Source: JAKSUT01 sp045616505
GTDB taxonomy: Bacteria > Cyanobacteriota > Vampirovibrionia > Gastranaerophilales > Gastranaerophilaceae
Length of the DNA: 64,000 bases
Direction: 5' to 3'
Assembly: GCA_045616505.1 (NCBI GenBank)
Contig: JAZLGV010000132.1
Span: 1-64,000, forward strand
The translations under genes were made by a program, and so were the position numbers. The notes beneath the pieces are model-generated. The model had not been told where the DNA came from. It did not search any database and was given only the letters and a program-made list of their open reading frames with translations. Below are positions 32,071 through 41,604 of the stretch, piece by piece (position 1 is the stretch's first letter; each line of letters begins with the position of its first letter).

Positions 32071-33182
32071 TGGAATTTCTTTCAAAGATAAAAATTTATG
32101 ATAAATATATCTTTAAACAAGTTGTAGCATCAACATTTGGTGCTGTATTTTTGTTTACTGTTATTTGGATTGCTCCTGAAATGTTGCTGAATGTTATTCG
32201 TGCAGTTATGGAAGGTGAATATTCCGTAAAAACTGGGCTTTTGGTTATTGCTTATGAATTACCAAATATTTTAGGAAAAGGGCTTCCTGTCGGTTTGTTA
32301 TTAGGTTCTTTATTTACATTTGATAAATTGAGTAAAGATTCTGAATTAACAATTTTTAGAGCAACAGGTTTGTCTTTTAAAAGAATTATTGCTCCTGTTT
32401 TGGCTTTCAGTATGTTGGTTACTGTTTTTTGTTTTGTAATGTATGATCAATTAATTCCATATTCTTCTAATAAATTAAAAATAATCAAAAAAGAAAATTG
32501 GTATTCTCAATATATTTACACACAAAAAGATGATGCTGGAAAACCAACTCAAACGGTTATTTCAACATTTAATAAAGACAATATAATTGATGTAATAGTG
32601 CTTGATTTTTCTAATAAAAAATATAAAGATTTACATGCACTTTCAAAAATTTATAGAGCAAATCGTGCAATCGTTAAAAAAGATAATTGGCAATTGAACG
32701 ATGTTACTGTTTATGAAATAACAGAAAACGGAATTTTTGAAAATATTGCTTATAAAAAGAAAGTAGATATTTTAGCGGGCGAATCTGGTAAAAATGCTTA
32801 TAAATTAATGACCTATTCTGAAAAAAGGGATAGAGAAATGTCAAATACTGATTTGTTATCTTATTTGCTGTTATTGAAGAAAGAAGGTCTTGAAGAAGAA
32901 CATAATTTAATGTTGAATAAATTTTATCAAAGATTTGCTCATCCATTTGTTTGTATTTTGTTAGCGATAATGGGTTGTTTGCTTGGTTTTAGTAAACCAA
33001 GAGAACAAAGACTTATTGGATTTACAATAGCAATTGGTGCAATTTTCTTGTATTATATAACATTGCCATTTTTTGATTTGTTGGCTGAAAAAGGAGTTTT
33101 ACCTCCATTTATAACGGCTTTGACTTCGCCTGTTTTCTTTGCGGCTTGTATTTATTGGTTTTATAAATCAAAGGATTTGTAA
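32070..33182 (+). CDS. LptF/LptG-family LPS export permease
   Basis: A 370-residue YjgP/YjgQ-family permease with three N-terminal membrane helices, a roughly 160-residue periplasmic beta-jellyroll domain, and three C-terminal helices. N-terminal KIYDKYIFKQVVAST and the IFRATGLSFKRIIAPVLAFS coupling helix are characteristic. Only one such permease is encoded here, so whether it forms a homodimer or pairs with another elsewhere is unknown. It overlaps lptB by 1 nt. The glycosidase gene follows after 3 nt. Confidence 0.93.
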   Translation: MEFLSKIKIYDKYIFKQVVASTFGAVFLFTVIWIAPEMLLNVIRAVMEGEYSVKTGLLVIAYELPNILGKGLPVGLLLGSLFTFDKLSKDSELTIFRATGLSFKRIIAPVLAFSMLVTVFCFVMYDQLIPYSSNKLKIIKKENWYSQYIYTQKDDAGKPTQTVISTFNKDNIIDVIVLDFSNKKYKDLHALSKIYRANRAIVKKDNWQLNDVTVYEITENGIFENIAYKKKVDILAGESGKNAYKLMTYSEKRDREMSNTDLLSYLLLLKKEGLEEEHNLMLNKFYQRFAHPFVCILLAIMGCLLGFSKPREQRLIGFTIAIGAIFLYYITLPFFDLLAEKGVLPPFITALTSPVFFAACIYWFYKSKDL

Positions 33183-33185
33183 TTA

Positions 33186-33986
33186 ATGAAAAAATTTGGA
33201 ATTGTTTTAACATTAACACTAATAATGCTTGTTTCTTGTGCTTGTGTTTTTTCGCCCATAAAACTTGATTATAATGATGGTGTTTATCATGTTGTGTTAG
33301 ATGGAAAATATTTTGCAAAGAAAATACATTTTGTTGCAAGCGAAAGTCTTATTTCAAATGAAGAAGCACATAAAAAATATAAATCTAAATTAACAATGAA
33401 TACAGGGTTTTTCGACCCTAAAAATCAAAAGACAATTTCTTATATAGTAGAAGGGCAAAGTGACACAGCAGTTGATCCGTTATTAAATGAAAATTTATTA
33501 GAAAATCCGATATTAAGACAAAATTTGGATAAAATTATAAATAGAACAGAATTTAGGGTTGTTGAATGTGATAACAAATATCGTTATGAAATAGTTCCGC
33601 ATAAAACTCCAGTTGAGTTTGGTTGTTCAATTCAAACTTCTGCGCAAGGTGGCCCAGAAATATTACCAGAATTGCGTATGGAAGAAGAATTTTTTGTTGT
33701 AAGAGATGAACAAGGTAATGTTATAAGAGAATCAATTTCGGCATTACATAGATGTGCAAGAACAATAATTGGTTTAAAAGACGGAAATGTTCATCTTTTA
33801 ATATTTACAAATTCTCATCCTTTAACCTTGCCAGAAGTAAAAACATATTGTGAAAATTTAGGTTTAGAGCGTGCAATGGGTTTTGATGGTGGAAGTTCTA
33901 CATCTTTTATTTATAAAGATATAAATGTTACTTCTACAAAAAGTGTTGCAGGTCGTAAGTTAAAATCTTTTATGATAATTAAATAA
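33186..33986 (+). CDS. Phosphodiester glycosidase (NAGPA-like) lipoprotein
   Basis: A 266-residue exported protein. The signal ends in a lipobox-like LVSC (about residue 18). The rest matches the phosphodiester glycosidase family (NAGPA C-terminal domain type): NTGFFDP, ALHRCARTIIGLKDGNVHLL and the Asp-containing GFDGGSSTSF near the end. Enzymes of this fold remove sugars linked through phosphodiesters; in bacteria the substrates may be cell-envelope glycans. Being the last gene of the lysS-lptB-lptF/G run suggests an envelope role. The cleaved bond here is not known. Confidence 0.85.
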   Translation: MKKFGIVLTLTLIMLVSCACVFSPIKLDYNDGVYHVVLDGKYFAKKIHFVASESLISNEEAHKKYKSKLTMNTGFFDPKNQKTISYIVEGQSDTAVDPLLNENLLENPILRQNLDKIINRTEFRVVECDNKYRYEIVPHKTPVEFGCSIQTSAQGGPEILPELRMEEEFFVVRDEQGNVIRESISALHRCARTIIGLKDGNVHLLIFTNSHPLTLPEVKTYCENLGLERAMGFDGGSSTSFIYKDINVTSTKSVAGRKLKSFMIIK

Positions 33987-34123
33987 GTTTATTTGGTTAA
34001 GTTTTGTAAAATAGTAATATGATTTGGTCAATTTTTAACTTTGAGGTTCATTAAAAAAGCATAAGATAAATTGATTAAAATTAAATTACAATATACCAAA
34101 TAAACCAAAAAATAACCAACCTT

Positions 34124-34147
34124 GACCTCCACAGAGGTCTTTTTTTT
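34124..34147 (+). terminator. Terminator of the lptB-permease-glycosidase run
   Basis: GACCTC, CACA loop and GAGGTC (34124-34139) are followed by eight Ts. It sits 137 nt after the last stop, leaving a long untranslated tail or room for a small RNA. Confidence 0.88.
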
Positions 34148-34155
34148 GCGTTATT

Positions 34156-35568
34156 TTATTTGTTTGGGTTAGTCATATTAGATTTTTTCATTCTATTAAG
34201 TCTAGCTTTATTTTTGGCTTTGTTCCACATAAAGTAAACTGGTAAACCCGCAACTGTGATTAGTAAACCAGGTAATGTGTATGTAGGTTTAAATACAGCT
34301 AAACAACCAATAATGTATGTTGCAATTACAATAAATGTTATTGCATAGAAACTTTTTATTCTTAATTTTTGTTCTTCTTTTGGGAATTTTTTTCTGTAAA
34401 TGAAAATACCAATCATTGTGATTACATAGAAAATTAAAGAAGCGAAAATTACAAAATCAAGTAGTTGTGTGTAATTTCCCCATAAAATTAACAATGCAAT
34501 CCAAGCACATTGGAACCACAAAGAATTAACGGGTACTTTTGTTTTTCTGTTTATTATTGCTAAAAATCTAAAGAATAGTTTGTCTTTTGCCATTTTGTAA
34601 TAAACTCTAGCACCTGCTAAAACCATACCATTTGCAGCTCCAAAAGCTGAAATCATAATGATAACTGCAATAATTTTTTTACCGATTGTTCCAAACATTT
34701 CACCAATAGAAACGGCTGCAACGATATCTCCAGGAGCATTTTGAATTGCAGAAATTGGAGTTGATACAACATAAATAATATTAACTAAAATGTATAGTAG
34801 AATAACTGCACCTACACCAATTTTTAGAGCTTTTTTAACATTTTTTTCAGGTTCTTTGATTTCACCTGCAACGAATGTAATGTTGTTCCAACTTATTGAC
34901 GCAAATAAAGCTCCAACTGTTGCTGTTGATATTTTTGCTATATCAGACATGTGAAAAGTTATTGTAGATGGTGCAAAGTTTGCTGTAATAATATCCCAGT
35001 TCATTCCAAAGAATATACCGCAGAAGATTATTCCGATGATACCTAAAACTTTTGTAACTGTGAAAATGTTTTGTGTAATAATACCGGCTTCAACACCACG
35101 AGAATTGATGTATGTAAGAACAAAAATAGTGATTATACCGAATAATTGTTGATATGATAAATGTAATGCTCCATATTGGAATATCATATTGCCGTCTGCT
35201 AAAAATGGAATAAGCAAGCTGGCAAATTTGATAAATGCAACACAAATTGCGGCAATTGTACCTGATTGAATAACTAAAAATGTTGTCCAACCGAATAAAA
35301 ATGCCAATTTGTCGTTGAAGATTTTTTTCAAGTACATGTATTGACCACCTTCATCAGGGATGTTAGTGGCAAGTTCTCCATAAGCAACAGCACCGCAGTA
35401 TGATACGAAACCTGCTAAAATCCAAACTAAAAGTAGTAAAAAAGCACTTCCAACTTGTCTTGAAATGTCAGCAGATACTAAAAATATTCCACTACCAATC
35501 ATTGAACCTGCAACTATTGAAATAGAGTCAGGTAAGGTTAATGTCCTTTTTAAATCGTTATCACACAT
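34156..35568 (-). CDS. APC-family amino acid permease
   Basis: A 470-residue transporter with about 12 membrane helices. It fits the amino acid-polyamine-organocation superfamily: the unwound helix 1 motif IVAGSMIGSGIFLVS, GELATNIPDEGGQYMYLKKIF after helix 2, and FASISWNNITFVAGEIKEPEKNVKKA in helix 6 and beyond. It most resembles the LAT-like exchangers. Start 35568 (MCDNDLKRTL) is chosen because AGAGGA is 10 nt upstream; the frame is open back to 35619. Substrate unknown. It converges with the glycosidase gene. Confidence 0.92.
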   Translation of the reverse strand: MCDNDLKRTLTLPDSISIVAGSMIGSGIFLVSADISRQVGSAFLLLLVWILAGFVSYCGAVAYGELATNIPDEGGQYMYLKKIFNDKLAFLFGWTTFLVIQSGTIAAICVAFIKFASLLIPFLADGNMIFQYGALHLSYQQLFGIITIFVLTYINSRGVEAGIITQNIFTVTKVLGIIGIIFCGIFFGMNWDIITANFAPSTITFHMSDIAKISTATVGALFASISWNNITFVAGEIKEPEKNVKKALKIGVGAVILLYILVNIIYVVSTPISAIQNAPGDIVAAVSIGEMFGTIGKKIIAVIIMISAFGAANGMVLAGARVYYKMAKDKLFFRFLAIINRKTKVPVNSLWFQCAWIALLILWGNYTQLLDFVIFASLIFYVITMIGIFIYRKKFPKEEQKLRIKSFYAITFIVIATYIIGCLAVFKPTYTLPGLLITVAGLPVYFMWNKAKNKARLNRMKKSNMTNPNK

Positions 35569-35717
35569 TCGGCAAAATCCTCTCGTATTTATCAAAAGCG
35601 ATAAAGTAAACTGTCGCATGCATATTTCAACTGTGAAAAAAATAATGCTATTTAAGCATGCTAGTAAAGTTTAACCTAAAAAAAAATTATTGTAAATAAA
35701 ACGTAACAATAATTTTA

Positions 35718-36581
35718 CTATAAAGGTTGTTTATTAACGACTAAAACATCACAAGTTACATTTTCAATTACTCTTTTGCTAACAGAGCCAATTAATAATT
35801 TAGAAAGGTTATTTTTTGATTGTGCGCCAAGTACGATTAAATCAATGTTTTCAGACTTACAAAAATTTATTATTTCATAAGCCGGATTTCCTGTTAGTAT
35901 AACTTCTTGGTTTATTTTTATTTTATCGTCGAAAAGGTTTTTAAGTTTGTTTAAAGATTTTATCGCATGTATTTTTTGTGCTTTTTCAATAGAGTCAAGC
36001 CAATTTTTATCCAAAGAAATGTCGTAAGGTAAAAAATCGTTTTTTTCAATTACTGTAAGAATGTAAATTTCTTTGCCGGTTGTGTCAAAGTGGTCAAGAA
36101 AAATTTTTGCAGCATGTAATGATGTGTGTGAACCATCTGTTGTAATTAGAATTTTTTTGCTAGAAGTTTCTTTTTTGCTTACAAAACAAGCAGTTGGAGA
36201 ATTTGCAATGATTTGTCTTGAAACTGAACCTAACCATTTTTCTATTCCTTTTTTTCCGTTGCTACCAAAAACAACCAAATCATAATCGCTGCTTGAAATT
36301 TGTTCAAGTATCATATCGCTTGCAGCGCCTAAAGATTTAATTTTATTTGTTACAGTAAAATTTAATTCTTGTACTTTTTTTTCTGCAAAAATAAGTACGC
36401 TTTCTGCTATATTTTCATAAATTTGTGAATAATTAGAGGTGTCAATATTCATTGATATTGGCAAAAAATTCCAATCAATAACACAAATAATATCAACATT
36501 TGCGTGTTTTGTATATGCAGATAAATTTTTTATTGAATTAAAGCTGATTTCAGAGCCATCTGTGCAAAATAAAATGTTCAT
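35718..36581 (-). CDS. Tandem universal stress protein
   Basis: A 287-residue protein of two USP domains (about 1-138 and 143-285). Domain 1 starts NILFCTDGSEIS and has the ATP-binding pattern G-x2-G-x9-G-S as GSNGKKGIEKWLGS. Domain 2 starts KILITTDGSHTS and has GAQSKNNLSKLLIGS, where the second Gly is Ser, so its nucleotide binding may be weaker. The protein is cytosolic, is often raised in starvation or oxidative stress in other bacteria, and stands alone here with a weak RBS (GAGGGAAAA). Confidence 0.92.
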   Translation of the reverse strand: MNILFCTDGSEISFNSIKNLSAYTKHANVDIICVIDWNFLPISMNIDTSNYSQIYENIAESVLIFAEKKVQELNFTVTNKIKSLGAASDMILEQISSSDYDLVVFGSNGKKGIEKWLGSVSRQIIANSPTACFVSKKETSSKKILITTDGSHTSLHAAKIFLDHFDTTGKEIYILTVIEKNDFLPYDISLDKNWLDSIEKAQKIHAIKSLNKLKNLFDDKIKINQEVILTGNPAYEIINFCKSENIDLIVLGAQSKNNLSKLLIGSVSKRVIENVTCDVLVVNKQPL

Positions 36582-36668
36582 TTTTCCCTCAAAATTATTT
36601 TTAGTGATAATTTATTGATAACAAACATTAAAAAAAATAACATTGTCTAATAATCTAAATTTTTTTGC

Positions 36669-36674
36669 TATAAT
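36669..36674 (+). promoter_or_regulatory. -10 element for the sigma-factor/gcvPB run
   Basis: A perfect TATAAT lies 31 nt before the ATG of the sigma-factor gene. No good -35 is visible (TTGTCT is 20 bp upstream). Confidence 0.45.
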
Positions 36675-36705
36675 ATAACTTGAATATTAGTTTTATGGAT
36701 TTAGC

Positions 36706-37293
36706 ATGCAATCAAAATTAGAAATTAATCTTCGTGAATATAAAGAATTGATAGAAACTATTGCAAAAGTAGAGTATCAAAAGCTTTCTGTGGGTCACAT
36801 GGTAGAGTATTTGGAATTGGTAAATATCGGTACTCAAACTTTGTATAATCTTTTTAAGGATTCTGACGTTTCACAATTTAATAATTCTTATCTTTCAACT
36901 GCTATAAAATGGGCGATAAGAAACGAAATCAGACGCAGATATAAATGGTATTCTTATAGAAATCAACCTTCAGCAGAAGACCATGAAGATTTAAGAGCAG
37001 CAGTTTATAAAACAATTTTATCAATCGACGAAATGGCTGAGGCTGAAACCCCTACTCAAATAAAAGATTCTTGTAAAACTCCTGAAGAAATATTAGAGTT
37101 TGTAGAACTTAAATCTGAGGTGACTGAAGCAATAAAAAAATTACCACAAAGAGAAAGAGAACTTATCGAAAGTAAATTCTTTAAAGATAAAAAATTGAAA
37201 GATCTTTCTGTTGAATTTAATCTTTCTCAATCAAGGGTTTCAAGAATTATACAAGCAGGGTTGAATAAAATAAAAAAAGAACTTAATGGGTAA
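36706..37293 (+). CDS. Sigma-70 family RNA polymerase sigma factor
   Basis: A 195-residue sigma factor. Region 2 is recognisable in YLELVNIGTQTLYNLF and SYLSTAIKWAIRNEIRRRYKWYS (about residues 45-85). Region 4 is in LPQRERELIESKFF and LKDLSVEFNLSQSRVSRIIQ (about 142-185). Regions 1 and 3 appear reduced, so it is an alternative factor, not RpoD. It resembles group 3 factors more than ECF. No anti-sigma gene is adjacent. gcvPB follows after 12 nt, so the sigma gene leads a run that includes gcvPB, the activase-like gene, a membrane protein and miaA. Confidence 0.88.
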   Translation: MQSKLEINLREYKELIETIAKVEYQKLSVGHMVEYLELVNIGTQTLYNLFKDSDVSQFNNSYLSTAIKWAIRNEIRRRYKWYSYRNQPSAEDHEDLRAAVYKTILSIDEMAEAETPTQIKDSCKTPEEILEFVELKSEVTEAIKKLPQRERELIESKFFKDKKLKDLSVEFNLSQSRVSRIIQAGLNKIKKELNG

Positions 37294-37305
37294 ATAGAGG
37301 ATTAT

Positions 37306-38739
37306 ATGACAAAATTAATTTTTGAAAAAAGTAATGGTGTAGATGGGATAAACATTACTGATGGGGATGTGGAACTTAATTGTATCGATAAAAAATTTCA
37401 AAGAAATAAATCGTTAAATCTTCCACAAATGTCAGAACTTGAAGTTTTAAGACATTATAAAGAACTTTCAGACAAAAACTTTTGCATAGAAAAGGGTTTT
37501 TATCCTTTAGGCTCTTGCACGATGAAATATAATCCCAAAGTGAATGAAATGTTAGCTTCTCTTGATGGTTTCACTGAACTTCATCCATTGAATGAAGATA
37601 GTGATTGTCAGGGTTCTATTGAACTTATGTATAAACTTCAAGAAGCTTTGAAAGTTATAACAGGAATGGATGCGATTTCTTTGCAACCTGCTGCAGGTGC
37701 ACATGGTGAACTTTCAGGCATGATGGTTATAAAAAAATATTTTGAAGTTAATGGTGAATTAACAAGAAAAAAAGTTATTATTCCTGATTCAGCACACGGT
37801 ACAAATCCAGCAAGTGCAAGTATGTGTGGTTTTGAAATTGTAGAAGTTAAATCAAACGAAAAAGGTTTGGTTGATGTAGAATCTTTGAAATCTGTTTTGG
37901 ATAAAGATGTTGCTGCTATTATGATGACAAACCCAAATACATTAGGACTTTTTGAAGAAAATATTTTAGAAATTTCAAAATTAATGCACGATAACGGCTC
38001 TTTGTTATATTATGACGGAGCTAATTTTAATGCAATTATGGGTTATACAAATCCAAAATTGATGGGATTTGATGTTGTGCATTTGAATTTGCATAAAACA
38101 TTCTCAACTCCACACGGTGGTGGCGGCCCAGGTGCAGGCCCAATCGGTGTTGTTGAAAAATTAAAAGATTATTTGCCTGTTCCTGTTGCTGATTTTGACG
38201 GCGAAAAATATTTTATGAGCTATGATTTTAAACATTCAATAGGAAAAGTTAGAAATTTTTATGGCAATTTTGGTGTTTTGGTCAGAGCTTATGCATATAT
38301 TTTAATGCTTGGTAAAAATTTGAAAAAAGTAAGCGAAGATGCAGTTTTAAACGCAAATTATTTGAAAGAAAAATTAAAAGGCAGATATGATTTACCTTAT
38401 GATTATCCTTGTATGCATGAATTTGTTCTTTCAGGTGAAAGACAAAAAGAACAAGGTGTTTCAACTCTTTGGATTGCAAAAAGATTGATGGATGAAAATA
38501 CTCATCCACCAACAGTTTATTTCCCATTGATTGTTCATGAAGCATTGATGATTGAACCAACTGAGTCTGAAAATAAAGAAAGATTAGATGAGTATGTTTC
38601 TGTTATGATTAAAATAGCAGATGAGATTGAACGTGATTCATCAATAGCGTTAAATTCTCCTATGACTGCTCCAGTTAAAAAGATTGATGAAACTTTAGCC
38701 GCTAGAAAAACTGATTTGAGATATAAAAATGAAGAATAA
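37306..38739 (+). CDS. gcvPB: Glycine dehydrogenase (decarboxylating) subunit 2
   Basis: A 477-residue PLP enzyme, the second half of the two-subunit P-protein of the glycine cleavage system. The PLP lysine is Lys264 in NLHKTFSTPHGGGGPG. Other markers are FYPLGSCTMKYNPK, LQPAAGAHGELSGM, HGTNPASASM and the C-terminal EALMIEPTESE. It decarboxylates glycine and loads the aminomethyl group on the H protein. The partner gcvPA and the genes for T and H proteins are not in the window, which is unusual since gcvPA normally sits just upstream. AGAGGA precedes the ATG. Confidence 0.96.
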   Translation: MTKLIFEKSNGVDGINITDGDVELNCIDKKFQRNKSLNLPQMSELEVLRHYKELSDKNFCIEKGFYPLGSCTMKYNPKVNEMLASLDGFTELHPLNEDSDCQGSIELMYKLQEALKVITGMDAISLQPAAGAHGELSGMMVIKKYFEVNGELTRKKVIIPDSAHGTNPASASMCGFEIVEVKSNEKGLVDVESLKSVLDKDVAAIMMTNPNTLGLFEENILEISKLMHDNGSLLYYDGANFNAIMGYTNPKLMGFDVVHLNLHKTFSTPHGGGGPGAGPIGVVEKLKDYLPVPVADFDGEKYFMSYDFKHSIGKVRNFYGNFGVLVRAYAYILMLGKNLKKVSEDAVLNANYLKEKLKGRYDLPYDYPCMHEFVLSGERQKEQGVSTLWIAKRLMDENTHPPTVYFPLIVHEALMIEPTESENKERLDEYVSVMIKIADEIERDSSIALNSPMTAPVKKIDETLAARKTDLRYKNEE

Positions 38740-39883
38740 TAAAAAAGAAACAGAAAAAAAAATAAAAGTAGCATTTCCTCACATGGGAACAATTTCTATC
38801 GCTTGGGCGTTAGCATTAAAAAGAATAGGTATAGAACCTTTTATTCCGCCATATACGAATAAAAGAACTCTTTCTTTGGGTACAAAAAATTCACCCGAAG
38901 CTATTTGTCTTCCATACAAATTGATTTTAGGAAATTTTATTGAAGCTATTGAAGGCGGTGCAGATTATGTTGCAATGATTACCTCTCCAGGGATTTGCAG
39001 ACTTGGCGAATATGGTAATAATATTCAAAAAACTTTGGAAGATTTAGGCTATGAAGCAAACTATATTGAATTATCTTTGTATGATGGTATAAAAGGTTTG
39101 ATTGACTTTTTAAAAAGATTAACTGGTCATAAAAATTATATTATGATTACAAAATCAATAAATATGGTAATTCAAGCTATTTTTGCACTTGATGAAATGG
39201 AAACAACTCTTTCATATTATCGTGCAAGAGAAATTAAATTCGGTGAAGCAGAAAGAAGATTTAAAAAAGGTTTGAAATTGATTGAATCTTCAAATAATTC
39301 AAGAGAATTAAAAAAGAATAAAAAATTAGCAATTGAAGAAATTAAAAAAACAAAAATAGACAAAGATAGAGATGTTTTGCATGTTGATTTAACAGGCGAA
39401 ATATTTGTTGTTTTGGATTATTTCTCAAATCAAAATATCGAAAGAGAATTAGGAAAAATGGGCGTAGAAACAAGAAGAAGCCTTACTGTTGGTGGTTTTC
39501 TGCGTGATGCCATTATTCCAAAGATTTTGAAAAAAGGTGAAACTCATTTAGAAAGAGCATTTAGAATGGCAAAACCTTATCTTATGAGAGATATTGGTGG
39601 TGATTCTTTAGAATGTGTGTCTGATGTTGCTTATGCAGAACAAAAAGGAAAAGATGGTATTATCCATATAAGTCCGTTTACTTGTATGCCTGAAATTATG
39701 TCGCAAAATATATTTCCAAAAATGAGAGAAAATTGTAATATTCCACTTCTTAGTCTGATTATGGATGAACAAACAGGTAAAGCAGGTTATATAACAAGAT
39801 TGGAAGCATTTGTAGATTTGATGCGTAGAAAAAAAAGAAAAGAAGAAGCAGAAAAGAAAAAATTAGCAAAAACTTCTAAATAG
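38729..39883 (+). CDS. Acyl-CoA dehydratase activase-related protein (COG3581-type)
   Basis: A 384-residue soluble protein. It matches the activase-related proteins found with 2-hydroxyacyl-CoA dehydratase-type systems: VAFPHMGTISIAWALALKRIG, PEAICLPYKLILGNFIEA, SPGICRLGEYG and the C-terminal HISPFTCMPEIMSQ. Conserved Cys residues in EAICLPYK, GICRLG and FTCMPE probably bind an Fe-S cluster. The C terminus is a Lys/Glu helix. It begins 11 nt before the gcvPB stop. The ATPase partner could be the gene at 18908, 19 kb away. The substrate of this system is unknown. Confidence 0.82.
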   Translation: MKNNKKETEKKIKVAFPHMGTISIAWALALKRIGIEPFIPPYTNKRTLSLGTKNSPEAICLPYKLILGNFIEAIEGGADYVAMITSPGICRLGEYGNNIQKTLEDLGYEANYIELSLYDGIKGLIDFLKRLTGHKNYIMITKSINMVIQAIFALDEMETTLSYYRAREIKFGEAERRFKKGLKLIESSNNSRELKKNKKLAIEEIKKTKIDKDRDVLHVDLTGEIFVVLDYFSNQNIERELGKMGVETRRSLTVGGFLRDAIIPKILKKGETHLERAFRMAKPYLMRDIGGDSLECVSDVAYAEQKGKDGIIHISPFTCMPEIMSQNIFPKMRENCNIPLLSLIMDEQTGKAGYITRLEAFVDLMRRKKRKEEAEKKKLAKTSK

Positions 39884-39891
39884 GTGATAAT

Positions 39892-40803
39892 ATGATTAAA
39901 TATTTTAAAAAGGCTTTTCAAATTACAAATGAAAATTTGGTTTTAACTGTGCCTTTTATTCTTTTTTTATTAACAATATTGATTTATGTTGGGTTAGCTC
40001 ATACGTTGATAAGAAGTTTTGCTACGTTGTTGATTTATTTAGCAACAATTTTTGCAATGATAGTTGCATTTCTTGCAGGTTGGCTTTATATGGTGCAACA
40101 AGCTATTGAGCTTGATAAAATTGATATTCCAATTGAAGATAAATCAAAAGCATCAATGGATTTATTAAGAGTTTTTCCTTCTGGTGTGGGTGAATATTTT
40201 TTATCTTTCGCTGGTGGTGTTATTTTTTATGTGTTTTTAGCAATTGTAATTACTATTGTGGTTTATGGGATAGGTATTCATTTTATTGGAAAAATGGATT
40301 TTTCTTTATCTGATTATTCGGCAGCATTAAAAAATACTCAAAATATGAAAGCATTTCTTCATTCTATGTCAAGAGCTGATATGGTAAAACTTAATTGCTG
40401 GCATGTTTTGGTTTTTGCAGCATCAACTGTATTTTCTTTTTTAACAACATTTTGGACATGTGCAGTAATTAACAAGAATAAAAATCCTTTTTATGCTCTT
40501 TGGGTATCTCAAAAATTTATTTTCAAGAATTTCTTGAATGTTGTAATTTTTTATATACTTATAAATTCTATTTATTTTGTAGTTTCTACAGCAAATTCAA
40601 TTTCCGCAATAAATCCGATATTATCATTTGTCGCAACAATTGCGTATTTTTATATTTTTGTATATTTAGTTGTGTTAGTATATCTATATTACGATAGTGA
40701 AAAATTAGAAAATACAACTATATTAAAAGAGCAAGAAATTGAACAAAAACCCGAAACAGAAAATAATAGCGATAGTGGGTCCGACAGCATCGGGCAAGAC
40801 TAA
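39892..40803 (+). CDS. Hypothetical integral membrane protein
   Basis: A 303-residue protein with about six hydrophobic segments (about residues 18-38, 43-70, 108-130, 170-195, 215-235, 240-268) and an acidic, Ser/Asp/Glu-rich cytoplasmic tail. I do not recognise a transporter or enzyme motif. The layout resembles bacterial DUF4013-like or glycerophosphodiester-type membrane domains, but this is only a resemblance. It begins 8 nt after the activase-like gene. Its last 21 codons overlap the 5' end of miaA in another frame. Confidence 0.75.
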   Translation: MIKYFKKAFQITNENLVLTVPFILFLLTILIYVGLAHTLIRSFATLLIYLATIFAMIVAFLAGWLYMVQQAIELDKIDIPIEDKSKASMDLLRVFPSGVGEYFLSFAGGVIFYVFLAIVITIVVYGIGIHFIGKMDFSLSDYSAALKNTQNMKAFLHSMSRADMVKLNCWHVLVFAASTVFSFLTTFWTCAVINKNKNPFYALWVSQKFIFKNFLNVVIFYILINSIYFVVSTANSISAINPILSFVATIAYFYIFVYLVVLVYLYYDSEKLENTTILKEQEIEQKPETENNSDSGSDSIGQD

Positions 40804-41602
40804 TTATGCTATAGAATTGGCTAAAAAAAATAATGGTGAGATAATTTCAGCCGATTCAAGACTTGTTTATAAAGGTTTTGATATAGCTGCTGCAAAACCA
40901 ACAATGGAAGAACGACAAGGTATTGAGCATTATTTGATAGATATTGTTGAGCCAGAAGTCGATTATTCTGTTGCAAATTTTTCTGATGATGCAAAAGTAG
41001 CGATTACAAAAATTGTAGAAAAGGGTAAAACGCCTATTGTTGTAGGTGGAACAGGTTTGTATTTTAGAATTTTATTGGAAGATTTTGCACTTCCAAGAGT
41101 TGAAGCTGATTTGAAGTTGAGAGAAGAACTTGAAAAATTGCCAACTGAAGAATTACATAAAATGTTATCAGAACTGGATGAAGAATCAGCAAAAAAAATT
41201 CATTTTAATAATAAAGTAAAAATTATAAGAGCTATTGAAGTTTGTAAAATTTTAGGAAAGCCAATGTCTGTTGCACAGGGTAAAAAAGAGCCTGAATACG
41301 ATGTTGATTGGATTGGTTTGAATTTTAAAAATAGAGATGATTTGTATGAAAGAATTGAAAAACGTGTAGATATAATGGTTGAAATGGGAATTATTGAAGA
41401 AACCAAAGCATTGTTGAAAAAACACGGGCGAATTGGCAATTTTATAAATACGATAGGTTATAAAGAAATTTTGTCGTATTTAGATAATGAAATAACATTA
41501 GAAGAAGCAATTGCACAAATTAAATTGAATACTAGACATTACGCAAAACGACAATTAACTTGGTTTAGACGAAATGAACTTATAAATTGGATTGAGCAAT
41601 AA
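40739..41602 (+). CDS. miaA: tRNA dimethylallyltransferase MiaA
   Basis: A 287-residue enzyme that prenylates A37 of tRNAs reading U-starting codons. Motifs are the P-loop GPTASGKT, SADSRLVYKGFDIAAAKP, HYLIDIVEP, VVGGTGLYFR and NTIGYKEIL. MiaB, encoded at 51204, performs the next step. The only suitable start I find is a TTG at 40739, which makes the gene overlap the membrane-protein gene by 65 nt. The overlap contains the P-loop, so it is real coding sequence in both frames unless the upstream gene's stop is misread. It converges with the large gene ending at 41605. Confidence 0.95.
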   Translation: MNKNPKQKIIAIVGPTASGKTNYAIELAKKNNGEIISADSRLVYKGFDIAAAKPTMEERQGIEHYLIDIVEPEVDYSVANFSDDAKVAITKIVEKGKTPIVVGGTGLYFRILLEDFALPRVEADLKLREELEKLPTEELHKMLSELDEESAKKIHFNNKVKIIRAIEVCKILGKPMSVAQGKKEPEYDVDWIGLNFKNRDDLYERIEKRVDIMVEMGIIEETKALLKKHGRIGNFINTIGYKEILSYLDNEITLEEAIAQIKLNTRHYAKRQLTWFRRNELINWIEQ

Positions 41603-41604
41603 GC

